In this document: in pieces, positions 1 to 8,064 of the stretch
Numbering within the stretch: the first letter of the stretch is position 1
Layout: each line of letters begins with the position of its first letter
Source of the DNA: Pseudomonadota bacterium
GTDB lineage: Bacteria > Myxococcota_A > Polyangia > Polyangiales > Polyangiaceae
Direction: 5' to 3'
Length of the DNA: 64,000 nucleotides
Assembly (NCBI GenBank): GCA_023402175.1
Contig: JAEXCN010000395.1
Location: 12,191 to 76,190, forward strand
Position numbers and translations under genes: made by a program
The notes under the pieces: model-generated
What the model was told of the DNA's origin: nothing
Seen by the model: the letters and a program-made list of their open reading frames with translations, nothing else
The model's database searches: none

Positions 1-441
1 GCCGGAGCAATCAGCGTTCGTCGTGCAGGGGCACGGTCCAGCGTTGCCGCCGCAGGCTTCGCACTTGCCGGCGCTGCAGGTCTTGCCGTGCCCGCAGTCC
101 GCCTTCGTCGTGCACTCCTGCGCCGTACCGGGATCGGTCCCCGGCGGCGAACAGAGGTTCTTCTGACACGTCTCGCCCTTCGGACAGTTCGCGTCCTCCT
201 GGCAGGAGATCGTGCAGCCCGTCGCCGTGCAGACTTCGCCCGGCTTGCAGCTCGTATTTCCGGTGCACGTCGCGTGTCCCGGCGCGCGAACGGGCGAGCA
301 GCCGTAGGCGTCGCACGTGAAGCAGCCGGTCGCGTCGCAGTAGTACCGGCTCTCGTCGCCCGGACCGCAGCCGCTCCAAGCGACGACGCCCAGCGTGCCG
401 AGCACGCCGATTACCAGGGCCGAAGAGAAGCGAGACGTCAT
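1..441 (-). CDS. Cys-rich lipoprotein, N-terminal part (runs off the window)
   Basis: An uninterrupted minus-strand frame starts with ATG at 441 and is still open at base 1, so at least 147 residues are present and the C-terminus is missing. The product begins with a signal sequence ending in AWSGC (Cys25), a plausible lipobox, so it is probably anchored in the outer membrane. The mature part is packed with short Cys motifs (GCFTCDAYGC, CTATGCTISC, CTTKADCGHGKTC, CTTNADC), the style of the disulfide-rich surface lipoproteins common in myxobacteria and of the genes at 50201 and 61376 in this window. No catalytic motif is visible and the function is unknown. The gene is divergent from skp. Confidence 0.75.
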   Translation of the reverse strand, partial: MTSRFSSALVIGVLGTLGVVAWSGCGPGDESRYYCDATGCFTCDAYGCSPVRAPGHATCTGNTSCKPGEVCTATGCTISCQEDANCPKGETCQKNLCSPPGTDPGTAQECTTKADCGHGKTCSAGKCEACGGNAGPCPCTTNADCSG

Positions 442-823
442 GGGCGAGTTCCTCCGGGTCCGCTGCCGCGCGCGGGGCCGTCCCCTCAGTATCCACGTGG
501 CGTGCCATCGGGTCCACGGATGCCGGCCTCGCACTTCCCTCGAAGAAATGCGGGGTCGAAACGAGGTTCTCGCCGAACCGTAGGACCGAAGTGCCGGGTC
601 GGGTGTAAACCGCGGTTCTCGTCACGCACCACGCCCTCTGCTTCATCGTCGGCCGTCGCCGAGGTGATATCGGCCGCCGCCGAGGTGATGCGGCAGGGCT
701 TGATGGCGCACCCCTCGGGTACCGGCCCAGCGCGCCGGGTGCGAGCGCCGAAATCGAGGGCACGCCGGTGGCGCGCGGAAGCTTGCTTGACCCTGGGGGC
801 TGCATTCGCTACCCCGCCCCATC
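442..823. other. Divergent intergenic region upstream of skp
   Basis: This 382-bp stretch separates the Cys-rich lipoprotein gene from the skp-lpx operon and must hold both promoters. I see no convincing coding sequence; the frames that cross it lack family motifs. The only clear structure is a 21-bp tandem duplication at 649-690. Confidence 0.6.
649..690. repeat. 21-bp tandem direct repeat (two copies)
   Basis: Positions 649-668 and 670-689 carry the same 20-mer with one difference (TCGGCCGTCGCCGAGGTGAT and TCGGCCGCCGCCGAGGTGAT), repeated with a 21-bp period, two helical turns. It lies about 135 bp upstream of skp. It may be a regulator site or chance slippage. Confidence 0.6.
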
Positions 824-1399
824 ATGACACGTCACCGCATCGTCACGGCCATCGTCTCTACCGCGCTCGCCCTCGCGTTCTTCCTCTTCGCGGGCGTTGC
901 CAGCGCTCAGCAGAAGGTCGCCGTGATTGACGTCCAGCGCGCCGTCGCCAGCACCGAGGACGGTCTGCGCGCCCAGGCGACGTTGAAGAAGCTCTTCGAC
1001 AGCAAGCAGCAGGAGCTGAACAAGAAGCAGAACGATCTGCAGCGCCAGCGCGAGGACATCGACAAGCAGGCGAAGGTGCTCCCGAAGGATGCGCTCGAGA
1101 AGCGCGTCGCCGACTGGCAGAAGCAGATGATGGAGCTTCAGCAGATCTTCGTCGAGTACAACAAGGAGCTCGAGAAGAAGCAGAAGGAGCTCACCGATCC
1201 GGTCTTCGAGAAGGTGATGGCGATCATCAAGCGCCTTGCGACCTCCGAGAACATCGACCTCGTCGTCGACAAGGCCACGGTCGCGTACGTCCGCGGCGAT
1301 CTCGATCTGACCGACCGCTGCATCCAGATGTACAACAGCGGCGGTGGCGGCGGGTCCGCGCCGGCCGCGCCTGCGCCGGCCCCCGCGCAGAAGAAGTGA
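824..1399 (+). CDS. skp: Periplasmic chaperone Skp/OmpH family
   Basis: The 191-residue product has a cleavable signal peptide (residues 1-28, ending GVASA) followed by KVAVIDVQRAV, the conserved first beta-strand of Skp/OmpH. A long Lys/Gln/Glu-rich coiled-coil segment spans about residues 60-130, and IDLVVDKATVAYV matches the return strand that closes the trimer body. Skp shields unfolded outer-membrane proteins in the periplasm. The C-terminus adds a Gly/Ala/Pro-rich tail (about 170-191) absent from the classical protein. It is the first gene of a run with lpxD, fabZ and lpxA, the usual order in Gram-negatives, and its stop overlaps the lpxD GTG by 4 bp. Confidence 0.93.
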   Translation: MTRHRIVTAIVSTALALAFFLFAGVASAQQKVAVIDVQRAVASTEDGLRAQATLKKLFDSKQQELNKKQNDLQRQREDIDKQAKVLPKDALEKRVADWQKQMMELQQIFVEYNKELEKKQKELTDPVFEKVMAIIKRLATSENIDLVVDKATVAYVRGDLDLTDRCIQMYNSGGGGGSAPAAPAPAPAQKK

Positions 1400-2391
1400 T
1401 CGGCGTTTCGCTCGCCTCGCGGCCGATCGGAGATCTCGCGGCACGTCACGGCGGGACGCTTCGCAACGGCGTCCGAGGGACGGTGCGCAGGATCGTCCCG
1501 ATCGCGCGGGCGGGCGCGGGTGACCTGACCGTCCTGCTGAACGTTCGCTACATCGAGGACGCCGTGCACGCAGCGATGCGCGGCGCGATGTTGCTCGTCG
1601 ACGAGACCCTCGCGACGCGCGAGGACGTGAAGTCGCTGCCGGGCTGGTTCCACCCTCATGCCACGTGGACGATGGCCGAGCTCCTCGACACGGCCGATGC
1701 GCCCGCGGATCAGCCGGTCGTCGGTGCCGACTGCCGTATCGGACCAGGCGTTCACCTCCTGCCGCGGGTCCACATCGGCGCGCGCGTGACGATCGCGCCG
1801 GGCGCCGTCATCGGCGCGCCCGGCTTCGGGTTCGTCACCGGGCCTGACGGCGCCGTGCGCGAGATCCCGCAGCTCGGCGGGGTCGTCATCGAGGACGATG
1901 TCCACATCGGCGCGCTCTGCACGATCGCGGCGGGCACGATCGGGCCGACCGTGATCCGCAAGGGAGCGAAGCTCGACGCGCAGGTGCACATCGGGCACAA
2001 CTGCGAGATCGGCGAGGGCACGATGATCGCCGCGCAGACCGGGCTCGCCGGCTCCGTCGTGATCGGCAAGGGCGTGCTCGTCGGCGGGCAGGTCGGGATC
2101 GCCGATCACCTCACCGTCGGCGACGGCGCTCGCATCGCCGCGAAGAGCGGTGTCATCGGCGACGTCGCAGCCGGTTCGACCGTCGCGGGATATCCCGCGG
2201 TCGAGCGGCAACGCTGGCTACGCGGGCTCGCCGAGGTCTATCGCATGAGCGCGTCGCGCGCCTCCGAGCGACGCTCGACGCGGAGCGACGCTCCCGGGCA
2301 GATGGACGCGTCGAGCGAAGACGATCGAGCGACGCCCGTGCCATCGAGCTCGCAAATGAGACAACTCATCCGCCGTAGCGAGAAGGAATGA
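1396..2391 (+). CDS. lpxD: UDP-3-O-(3-hydroxyacyl)glucosamine N-acyltransferase LpxD
   Basis: LpxD adds the N-linked hydroxyacyl chain in the third step of lipid A synthesis, on the cytosolic side. This 331-residue protein has the N-terminal uridine-binding region (residues 1-100) and then a left-handed beta-helix of hexapeptide repeats (IGPGVH, IGARVT, IAPGAVIG). VHIGHNCEIG contains the putative catalytic His201, matching His239 of the E. coli enzyme. The start is GTG, overlapping the skp stop as GTGA, and the end overlaps the fabZ ATG as ATGA, so translation is probably coupled. The last 60 residues are a Ser/Arg/Asp-rich extension beyond the usual C-terminal helix. Confidence 0.95.
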   Translation: MIGVSLASRPIGDLAARHGGTLRNGVRGTVRRIVPIARAGAGDLTVLLNVRYIEDAVHAAMRGAMLLVDETLATREDVKSLPGWFHPHATWTMAELLDTADAPADQPVVGADCRIGPGVHLLPRVHIGARVTIAPGAVIGAPGFGFVTGPDGAVREIPQLGGVVIEDDVHIGALCTIAAGTIGPTVIRKGAKLDAQVHIGHNCEIGEGTMIAAQTGLAGSVVIGKGVLVGGQVGIADHLTVGDGARIAAKSGVIGDVAAGSTVAGYPAVERQRWLRGLAEVYRMSASRASERRSTRSDAPGQMDASSEDDRATPVPSSSQMRQLIRRSEKE

Positions 2392-2843
2392 GCACGCGCA
2401 CCGAGCTCGACATCGAGCGCATCCTCCAGATCCTCCCGCATCGCTGGCCGTTCGTGATGGTCGATCGCGTCACGGAGATCGTCCCGCACGAGCGGATCCG
2501 CGGCCACAAGTGCGTGAGCGTGAACGAGCCGTGGTTCCTCGGGCACTTCCCGAAGCACCCGATCATGCCGGGGGTGCTCGTCATCGAGGCGCTCGCGCAG
2601 ATCGGCGGCATCCTCGCGTACACGAGCGAGCCGTTCGACGTCTCGACGAGCCTCCTGTACTTCCTCGGGATCGACAAGGCGAAGTTCCGTCGCCCTGTGG
2701 TGCCCGGGGACAGGCTCGATCTCGAGGTCACGATCCTCCAGCACCGCACGAAGACGTGGAAGCTGAAGGGCGAGGCGCGCGTCGACGGCGCGCTCTGCGC
2801 CGAGGGCGAGCTCCTGGCGAGCGTCGTCGACCGGAGCGGTTGA
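2388..2843 (+). CDS. fabZ: 3-hydroxyacyl-[ACP] dehydratase FabZ
   Basis: This 151-residue hot-dog-fold protein dehydrates 3-hydroxyacyl-ACP in fatty acid elongation and competes with lipid A synthesis for hydroxyacyl-ACP. Diagnostic segments are ILPHRWPFVMVDRV near residues 15-27 and GHFPKHPIMPGVLVIEALAQ at 52-71, which carry the catalytic His53 and Glu67. Its length is typical of FabZ and shorter than FabA. Its position between lpxD and lpxA is the classical arrangement, so fatty acid and lipid A synthesis are expressed together. Confidence 0.96.
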   Translation: MSTRTELDIERILQILPHRWPFVMVDRVTEIVPHERIRGHKCVSVNEPWFLGHFPKHPIMPGVLVIEALAQIGGILAYTSEPFDVSTSLLYFLGIDKAKFRRPVVPGDRLDLEVTILQHRTKTWKLKGEARVDGALCAEGELLASVVDRSG

Positions 2844-2875
2844 TACACGGACAGGATCGACTAGGAACGAGGCGA

Positions 2876-3670
2876 ATGCGCGTTCACCCGAGCTCGATCG
2901 TCGATCGCCGTGCCGAGGTCGCTGACGACGCGGAGATCGGACCGTTCTGTCACGTGCATGCCGGCGTCCGCATCGGCGCCGGAACGCGCCTCGTGAGCCA
3001 TGTCGTCCTCTCGGGCCACACGACGATCGGGGCAGGGAACGTGGTCCATCCGTTCGTCGTCCTCGGCGGCGAAGCGCAGGTGCGCAAGGGCGGGCAGGGA
3101 ACGCGGCAGAGCCTCGAGATCGGCGACCACAACGTCTTCCGCGAGAGCGTGACGGTGAACTCGTCGAGCGGGGACGGGACGACGAGGATCGGCTCGCACA
3201 ACTTGTTCATGGCGGGCTGCCACGTCGCGCACGACGTCATCGTGGGCTCGCGCTGTGTGATCGCGAACGGCGTCCAGCTCGCAGGTCACGTCGTCGTCGA
3301 TGACTGGGTCACGTTCGGCGGTCTCTCCGGCGTCGCGCAGCATCTTCGCGTCGGACAAGGCGCCTTCATCGCCGCAGGCGCGATGTGCGAACGCGACGTG
3401 CCGCCGTTCGTGATCGTGCAGGGCGACCGCGCGCGCGTGCGGGCGCTCAACGTCGTCGGCCTCGAGCGCCGCGAGGTGCCCGCCGAGTCGATCGCCGCGC
3501 TCCAGCGAGCGTTTGCAATGCTCTGGGGCGCGCGCGCGGCCGGGCAGTCGTTCGACGACGCGGTGCGAGCGCTCGACCAGCGTGACCCGTGGGTCGAGCT
3601 CCTTGCGGTCTGGCTCGAGGACCCGGTCAGGAGCGTTCGCCCGGCGAAGCGCGGCATCCGAACGCGCTAG
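2876..3670 (+). CDS. lpxA: UDP-N-acetylglucosamine O-acyltransferase LpxA
   Basis: LpxA catalyses the first step of lipid A synthesis, moving a hydroxyacyl chain from ACP to UDP-GlcNAc. The ATG at 2876 gives 264 residues (E. coli 262), follows an AGGAACGAGG ribosome-binding stretch, and puts VHPSSIVD at the N-terminus as in other LpxA proteins; the frame is open further upstream but has no family similarity there. The hexapeptide beta-helix covers residues 5-185. NLFMAGCHVAHD holds the catalytic His119 (E. coli His125). The C-terminal helical part (VGLERREVPAESIAAL) matches the family. lpxB does not follow; the next gene is on the other strand. Confidence 0.96.
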   Translation: MRVHPSSIVDRRAEVADDAEIGPFCHVHAGVRIGAGTRLVSHVVLSGHTTIGAGNVVHPFVVLGGEAQVRKGGQGTRQSLEIGDHNVFRESVTVNSSSGDGTTRIGSHNLFMAGCHVAHDVIVGSRCVIANGVQLAGHVVVDDWVTFGGLSGVAQHLRVGQGAFIAAGAMCERDVPPFVIVQGDRARVRALNVVGLERREVPAESIAALQRAFAMLWGARAAGQSFDDAVRALDQRDPWVELLAVWLEDPVRSVRPAKRGIRTR

Positions 3671-3696
3671 CACGGCATCTCGACACTAGGGGTCGA

Positions 3697-3712
3697 CACC
3701 GAGCGCTCGGTG
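3697..3712. repeat. Perfect 16-bp palindrome after lpxA
   Basis: CACCGAGCGCTCGGTG is a perfect palindrome 26 bp after the lpxA stop, between convergent genes. With no loop and no T-run it is an imperfect candidate for an intrinsic terminator; a protein-binding site is equally possible. Confidence 0.4.
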
Positions 3713-3767
3713 GCGGCATCGTTCTGCGCCTGCAGAAACGCTCTCGACACCGCGTCGTCGCGGTGAA

Positions 3768-4739
3768 TCAACGGATGTCGATCCGCTCGAGGTGCACCGG
3801 CACATGGACGTTCGTGTCCGGGGCGCACGACTTCACCTCGGCTGCGAAGGCGTCGAGGTCCGCGCGCGTCTTCGCGTCGAGCTCGATCTTTCCGGGCGTC
3901 AGCGGTTTCCAGAACTCGTCGAAGTGATTTGGCAGTACCGTCTTCGGCAGCCCGAGGGCGCGGAGCAGTCGGCAGGTGTAGTCCGGCACCTTGTTTCGGA
4001 GGCCGACGGCGACGACGGCCACGTCGGGCCGGACGCCGAGCGCGCGGACCTCGTCCTCGATGAAGTTCGCTGTCCCGACGAAGAAGAACGTCCGCCCCTC
4101 GAAGCGAACGAGGTACTGGAGCGTCCCGCCCTCGTCATAAGCACCCGCCGGAAGAGGCAGGCTCACCGTCGACGGGATCTCCTTGTTCTCGACGCCCGTC
4201 AGCGAGTGCAGGGCGCGAACGGGGCGGATCGAAAACGGGCCGATGTCGAAGGTCTCGCTGCCACGAGCAACGCGTACGCGATCGCCCGCGAGACCAGCGG
4301 CGTGCACGAGGTTCCTCGTGCTCTCGGTGCCGATGACCGTCGCCCCCGTCCGCCGTGCGATCGAGGGCACGTCGAGAACATGGTCGTAGTGCGAGTGCCC
4401 GACGAGAACGACGTCGGCGCGACGCGGGATGGACGCGTCGATCGCGGCCTCGTCGGAGACGAGCGGAGCGGCGTCGTCCTCCACGTTCGCTCGCGTGACG
4501 TACGGGTCGAAGAGCAACGTGCCGGACGGCGACTCGAGCTTCCATCCGGCGACTCCGAGATGCGTGAGCGTCGTGCTCCGCCGGGCTTCACCTGGTTCGG
4601 GACCAGGGCTCGAGCGCGGCTCGGCACGCGCGCACGCGGGAAGCGCGGCCAGCGCGGCGACGAAGAGCCACGAGCGTCGTTGCCCATCGTGCTTCGATCG
4701 GCAGCTCGGGAAAGATGACGAGGGGCGGTTTGCGAGCAT
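3768..4739 (-). CDS. UlaG/metallo-beta-lactamase-fold hydrolase, lipoprotein
   Basis: The 323-residue product carries HSHYDH (His115, His117, Asp119, His120), the HxHxDH zinc-binding motif of metallo-beta-lactamase-fold hydrolases. The neighbourhood (THLGVAGWKLESPSGTLLFDP before it, FFFVGTANFIEDE and LPNHFDEFW after it) is that of the UlaG-like lactonase/phosphodiesterase branch. The N-terminus has a hydrophobic stretch ending LPAC (Cys36), a lipobox, so the enzyme is probably exported and membrane anchored rather than cytosolic. The 20 residues before the hydrophobic core are long for a signal peptide, but no closer in-frame ATG exists. Substrate unknown. It is convergent with lpxA. Confidence 0.85.
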   Translation of the reverse strand: MLANRPSSSFPSCRSKHDGQRRSWLFVAALAALPACARAEPRSSPGPEPGEARRSTTLTHLGVAGWKLESPSGTLLFDPYVTRANVEDDAAPLVSDEAAIDASIPRRADVVLVGHSHYDHVLDVPSIARRTGATVIGTESTRNLVHAAGLAGDRVRVARGSETFDIGPFSIRPVRALHSLTGVENKEIPSTVSLPLPAGAYDEGGTLQYLVRFEGRTFFFVGTANFIEDEVRALGVRPDVAVVAVGLRNKVPDYTCRLLRALGLPKTVLPNHFDEFWKPLTPGKIELDAKTRADLDAFAAEVKSCAPDTNVHVPVHLERIDIR

Positions 4740-4857
4740 GGGCTCCTCGAACGCCGTCCCGGCGAGGCCTATTCCAAGCGTGCGGGCTTGTCCCGAGCCC
4801 GATGATGGCGACCTCGACTCCTCGCGGACCGAAGTGGTGATGCTTTACGTCGGAACG

Positions 4858-5751
4858 CTAAGCGGCGCGACGCCGTCGCCGGATCGCCCCGGTGACGACG
4901 GCGCCGACGAGCAACGTGACGAGACCGCTCGGCGCCGGGCCGGGCGTGCTCGCACATCCCGAGTCGGCGACGGGCGGCGGCTCCGGCGGGGCCGGAGCGG
5001 CGGCGGTTTCCTTCGGCCCCGGAGGCTCCGTCGGCTCGACGGTCGTGACGACACCGGCGTCCGGCTCGGGCGGTGGCGCGGGGTTCAGCAGGTCCTTGTA
5101 GGACTCGACGAGGGTCATGTACGTCGGCACGAACACATAGCCGATGCCCGCGACGTTCTGCTTGATGTTGAAGTGCAGGTGCACCGTCGTCGGCGAGCCG
5201 CCGAACTGGTTCGACACGTTGCCGAGGCGCTGCCCGCGCTTCACCTCGTCGCCTTCTTTCACGGCGACGTTGCTCATGTGCAGGTAGTCGAAGCGAGTGC
5301 CGTCCGGCGCGGTGAGATACACCGAGTACGAGCCGACGTTCGTGATCGTGCCGTCGGTCGCGGCGACGACCCAGTGCTTGTCCTTCTCGCACGTGGCCGC
5401 GCGGATGTCCTGGCCCTGGTGGCCGTTTCCCGCGGGGCAGAGCGGCATGCTCCAGTCGCGCTCTTCGCAGTAGTTGTCGTGCCACGGATAGGAGAAGTTC
5501 TCCTCGTCGCACTGGTTCGAGCCCTTCGGCCCGCTGTTTCCGCCGTGGCCCCACACCTGCGAGTTCGCGTACGCGGGGCCGCTCTCCATCGGGAAGCGGA
5601 TGCCCGGCGCGTAGACCTTGTCGTCGGCGCGGCCGCTGCCCGAATTCGGTGCGAGCTTGCCGGCCGGGTCGTAGGTGAACGCGTCGGCGGCGAGGGCGGG
5701 GGCGGCGACCGCGAGCGCCGCGCCGACGATCATTGCAGTGAGGAGCCTCAT
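4858..5751 (-). CDS. Secreted M23/LytM metallopeptidase with a C-terminal sorting-like anchor
   Basis: The ATG at 5751 overlaps the stop of the upstream gene as ATGA and starts directly with a signal peptide (MRLLTAMIVG to ALAA), so the longer upstream frame is rejected. The 297-residue protein has a LytM core: HQGQD (His111, Asp115), YLHM (His158) and HLHF (His191, His193), the zinc ligands and catalytic His of peptidoglycan endopeptidases. A Pro/Glu-rich linker (about 225-263) leads to SGCASTPGPAPSG, a hydrophobic helix and an RRRRR end. That layout (Cys, membrane helix, basic tail) resembles the MYXO-CTERM surface-sorting signal. Likely role: cell-wall turnover or predatory lysis at the cell surface. 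Confidence 0.88.
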   Translation of the reverse strand: MRLLTAMIVGAALAVAAPALAADAFTYDPAGKLAPNSGSGRADDKVYAPGIRFPMESGPAYANSQVWGHGGNSGPKGSNQCDEENFSYPWHDNYCEERDWSMPLCPAGNGHQGQDIRAATCEKDKHWVVAATDGTITNVGSYSVYLTAPDGTRFDYLHMSNVAVKEGDEVKRGQRLGNVSNQFGGSPTTVHLHFNIKQNVAGIGYVFVPTYMTLVESYKDLLNPAPPPEPDAGVVTTVEPTEPPGPKETAAAPAPPEPPPVADSGCASTPGPAPSGLVTLLVGAVVTGAIRRRRRAA

Positions 5752-6359
5752 CGCGACCCTCCTCCCGCGAACGCGAGATGCTCGATGACGTCGAGCGCGA
5801 ACGCCTCGTTCGTGCATCGTGCATCCGTCGGATCGGCGCACTCGACGTCGACGGAGTACGCGACGCCATTTTCGATCCACGATGCCGTGCGGATCCCCTC
5901 GTTCGTCGAGACGAAGCCCTGCGTTTCTCGGATTGCGCGATCGCCGCGGACGGGCGCGACGTCGTCGTAGCGATGCGCTGCGCGCGTCCCCTGGATGGAG
6001 ATCGTCGTGCCGGCGACGCGACCGGTGAGCGCGTAGTACTCCGAGCCGACCACGAAGGTCGGACGCTCGAACGTCACGTTCGTCGGCGCGAGCACCGGCA
6101 CCGGCGATCGGCCGAGCAGCTCGTTCGCGCGCTTCGCATCTCCGAGCGCAGCGGCGGCGCGCGCGTCGACCTTCGTCGCTGCTGGCCAGGTGATCTTCGG
6201 CGTGACGACGTTCGTGTCGGCGGACGCCGCGACCGCACGCTCGGGAGTTGCCGATTCACACGCCATCGCGGAGAGCGAAAGCGCGCACGCGAGAGTGAAA
6301 GACCCCAACTTCACGCACAGTGTTTTCTCTGCGGTCGTCCGATCCGGGCAAGTCTCCAT
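5748..6359 (-). CDS. Putative lipoprotein of unknown function
   Basis: A frame of up to 203 residues ends in an ATGA overlap with the M23 peptidase gene, so the two are probably co-translated. Two starts are possible: ATG at 6359 or GTG at 6314. The GTG start puts the basic residue and hydrophobic core (VKLGSFTLACALSLSAMAC) at the very N-terminus with a lipobox Cys, which suits a lipoprotein better. The mature part has no motif I recognise; it contains PTFVVGSEYYAL and repeated beta-like segments. Partner role with the downstream peptidase is an inference from gene coupling only. Confidence 0.7.
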   Translation of the reverse strand: METCPDRTTAEKTLCVKLGSFTLACALSLSAMACESATPERAVAASADTNVVTPKITWPAATKVDARAAAALGDAKRANELLGRSPVPVLAPTNVTFERPTFVVGSEYYALTGRVAGTTISIQGTRAAHRYDDVAPVRGDRAIRETQGFVSTNEGIRTASWIENGVAYSVDVECADPTDARCTNEAFALDVIEHLAFAGGGSR

Positions 6360-6479
6360 CCACGTCTCATTCCTTGCGGATTCACTTTGATAAGAGAGTG
6401 TGGGGATGGAGTGCTTCGTGTGTGATGCAGGCCTACTTGCGGCGGCAAGCCGACCCCGCGTGCACGCGAAGCGGCCTCG

Positions 6480-8003
6480 TCACGCGATCGAAAAGCGGAC
6501 CGTCGATCCGATCGGTCTCGCAAACAGCGCATCGAGTGATGCCGAGCCCACCACGCCGACGACCGGATAGCCGCCCGTCGTCGGATGATCCGGGCCGAGC
6601 ACGATGAGGCCCGACGGCGTCAGCTCGATCGCGCCGATCACCATCGGCGTCGAGCGACGCGACATCGTGCTCGTGTCGGCAGGCGCGATCCGCGCGTGCG
6701 CGACCGGAGGGCCCTCGAGCCGCGTGCCGGTGCGGTCCGAAGCCGGTGAGATGCGGAAGGCGTGCGCGGCGAGGTCCTGGAACGCGATGTCTCCCGCGTC
6801 GGGGCCGGGCAAGATGGCGATCGGCGCATCCGGCGCGGGCACGTCCGGAACGACGGGCGCGCCCTGCGCGTGCGGAGCGCTCTGCGTCGCCCCCTTCATC
6901 TCCCTCGCGCGCCTGCCATCGGACGCGAGGCGATGCCCCTTCCGCAAGAGCCCGCCGATCCCCGCAACGAGCAGCGCTCCGCGGCTGCCGAGCCGGACGG
7001 GCGCATCGATCCCGCCGGCGATCGCGAGGTAGCGCACGCGCGCGCGGGCCGCCGTCGACACGACGTGGCTCTCGCCGTCGGCGAGCGTGATCGGGCCGCT
7101 CGCGTCGTCCGCGACGACGAGCGGACCGCCCCGCGCGACGACCTCGATCGTCCCCGAGACCTCGACGGCGCATGCGTCCGGCGCGTTTCCGACGGCCGCG
7201 TTCGCGCGCGCGAGCAGCGAGCGCACGAGCGGTCCGCCGGGAGGTACGCCCTCGTGCATTCGTCCCGGCCGGCCGCCGTCGACGAGCAGCGCGATCGCCG
7301 CCGCCCGCGTGATCTCGAGGTACGGGCCGTGCGCGGCCGGCTGTGGTTCACGAGTCGGAGCCCGCGCCACGTCCGTCGTCCCCTCCTTTGCCGAGGGCAC
7401 GAACCGGACGACGTCGCCGAGCGCGAGCGCCGCGCCGCGTTCGCCGAAGGCCTCGAAGCCGACAGCGCGCCCGAGAAGGTGCCATCCGCCGGGCGACGCG
7501 AACGGATACACACCGCTGTACTCGGCCGCGATCGCGACGCTCCCCGGCGGAACGCGAGGTCGAGGCGCTCTTCGTGGGAGGCGGAGCTCGCTCGCGAGCC
7601 CGCGGAGGTACGCGAACCCGGGCAGGAAGCCGAGCATCGCGACGCGGTACTCGGCGTCCGAGTGCAGCGCGACGACGTGCTTCTTGCTCCGACCGATCGC
7701 CTCCGCAACCGTCGCGAGATCCTCGCCGTCGTAGTCGACCCGGATGACGTGCGATGCACCTCGATCGTCCGCGGCGACGAGATCCGGCCGCTCGAGCACG
7801 CGCTCGACGGCCGCGCGGGCCTCGTGCTGGTCGCCGGCGTCGCCGAAGATGACGCAGCCGATCTCCTCGGTGAGGACGACGTCGGCGACGCCAGTCACTC
7901 CGGAGAGCTCCGCGAAGAGGCGCCGGTGACCGACGCCGGCGGGGATGACGAAGCGCACGGCGCGCTCGCCGAAGTCCGACAGCAGCGCTCTCGGCTCCTT
8001 CAT
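6480..8003 (-). CDS. pxpBC: 5-oxoprolinase subunits B and C fused (PxpB-PxpC)
   Basis: PxpABC hydrolyses 5-oxoproline to glutamate using ATP. Here the B and C subunits form one 507-residue chain. Residues 1-215 are the PxpB/KipI part (GFLPGFAYLRGLASELRLPR, SPGGWHLLGR); residues 235-507 are the PxpC/KipA biotin-carboxylase-like part (HEGVPPGGPLV, AIAGGIDAPVRLGSRG, HPTTGGYPVV). The ATG at 8003 has a GAGGG ribosome-binding site and begins at the expected family N-terminus; the upstream open frame is antisense to pxpA and not plausible. pxpA lies 61 bp upstream on the same strand, completing the enzyme. B-C fusions also occur in other bacteria, including annotated urea-amidolyase-like proteins. 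Confidence 0.9.
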   Translation of the reverse strand: MKEPRALLSDFGERAVRFVIPAGVGHRRLFAELSGVTGVADVVLTEEIGCVIFGDAGDQHEARAAVERVLERPDLVAADDRGASHVIRVDYDGEDLATVAEAIGRSKKHVVALHSDAEYRVAMLGFLPGFAYLRGLASELRLPRRAPRPRVPPGSVAIAAEYSGVYPFASPGGWHLLGRAVGFEAFGERGAALALGDVVRFVPSAKEGTTDVARAPTREPQPAAHGPYLEITRAAAIALLVDGGRPGRMHEGVPPGGPLVRSLLARANAAVGNAPDACAVEVSGTIEVVARGGPLVVADDASGPITLADGESHVVSTAARARVRYLAIAGGIDAPVRLGSRGALLVAGIGGLLRKGHRLASDGRRAREMKGATQSAPHAQGAPVVPDVPAPDAPIAILPGPDAGDIAFQDLAAHAFRISPASDRTGTRLEGPPVAHARIAPADTSTMSRRSTPMVIGAIELTPSGLIVLGPDHPTTGGYPVVGVVGSASLDALFARPIGSTVRFSIA

Positions 8004-8064
8004 GTTGCCCTCGCGGCGATGCGGACGCGGTGGGCGACCGACGGCGAGCTCGCCGATGACTCCA

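Noticed and set aside
4429..5970. Plus-strand frame opposite the M23 peptidase
   Set aside because: No motifs; the opposite strand has a complete signal peptide and zinc ligands.
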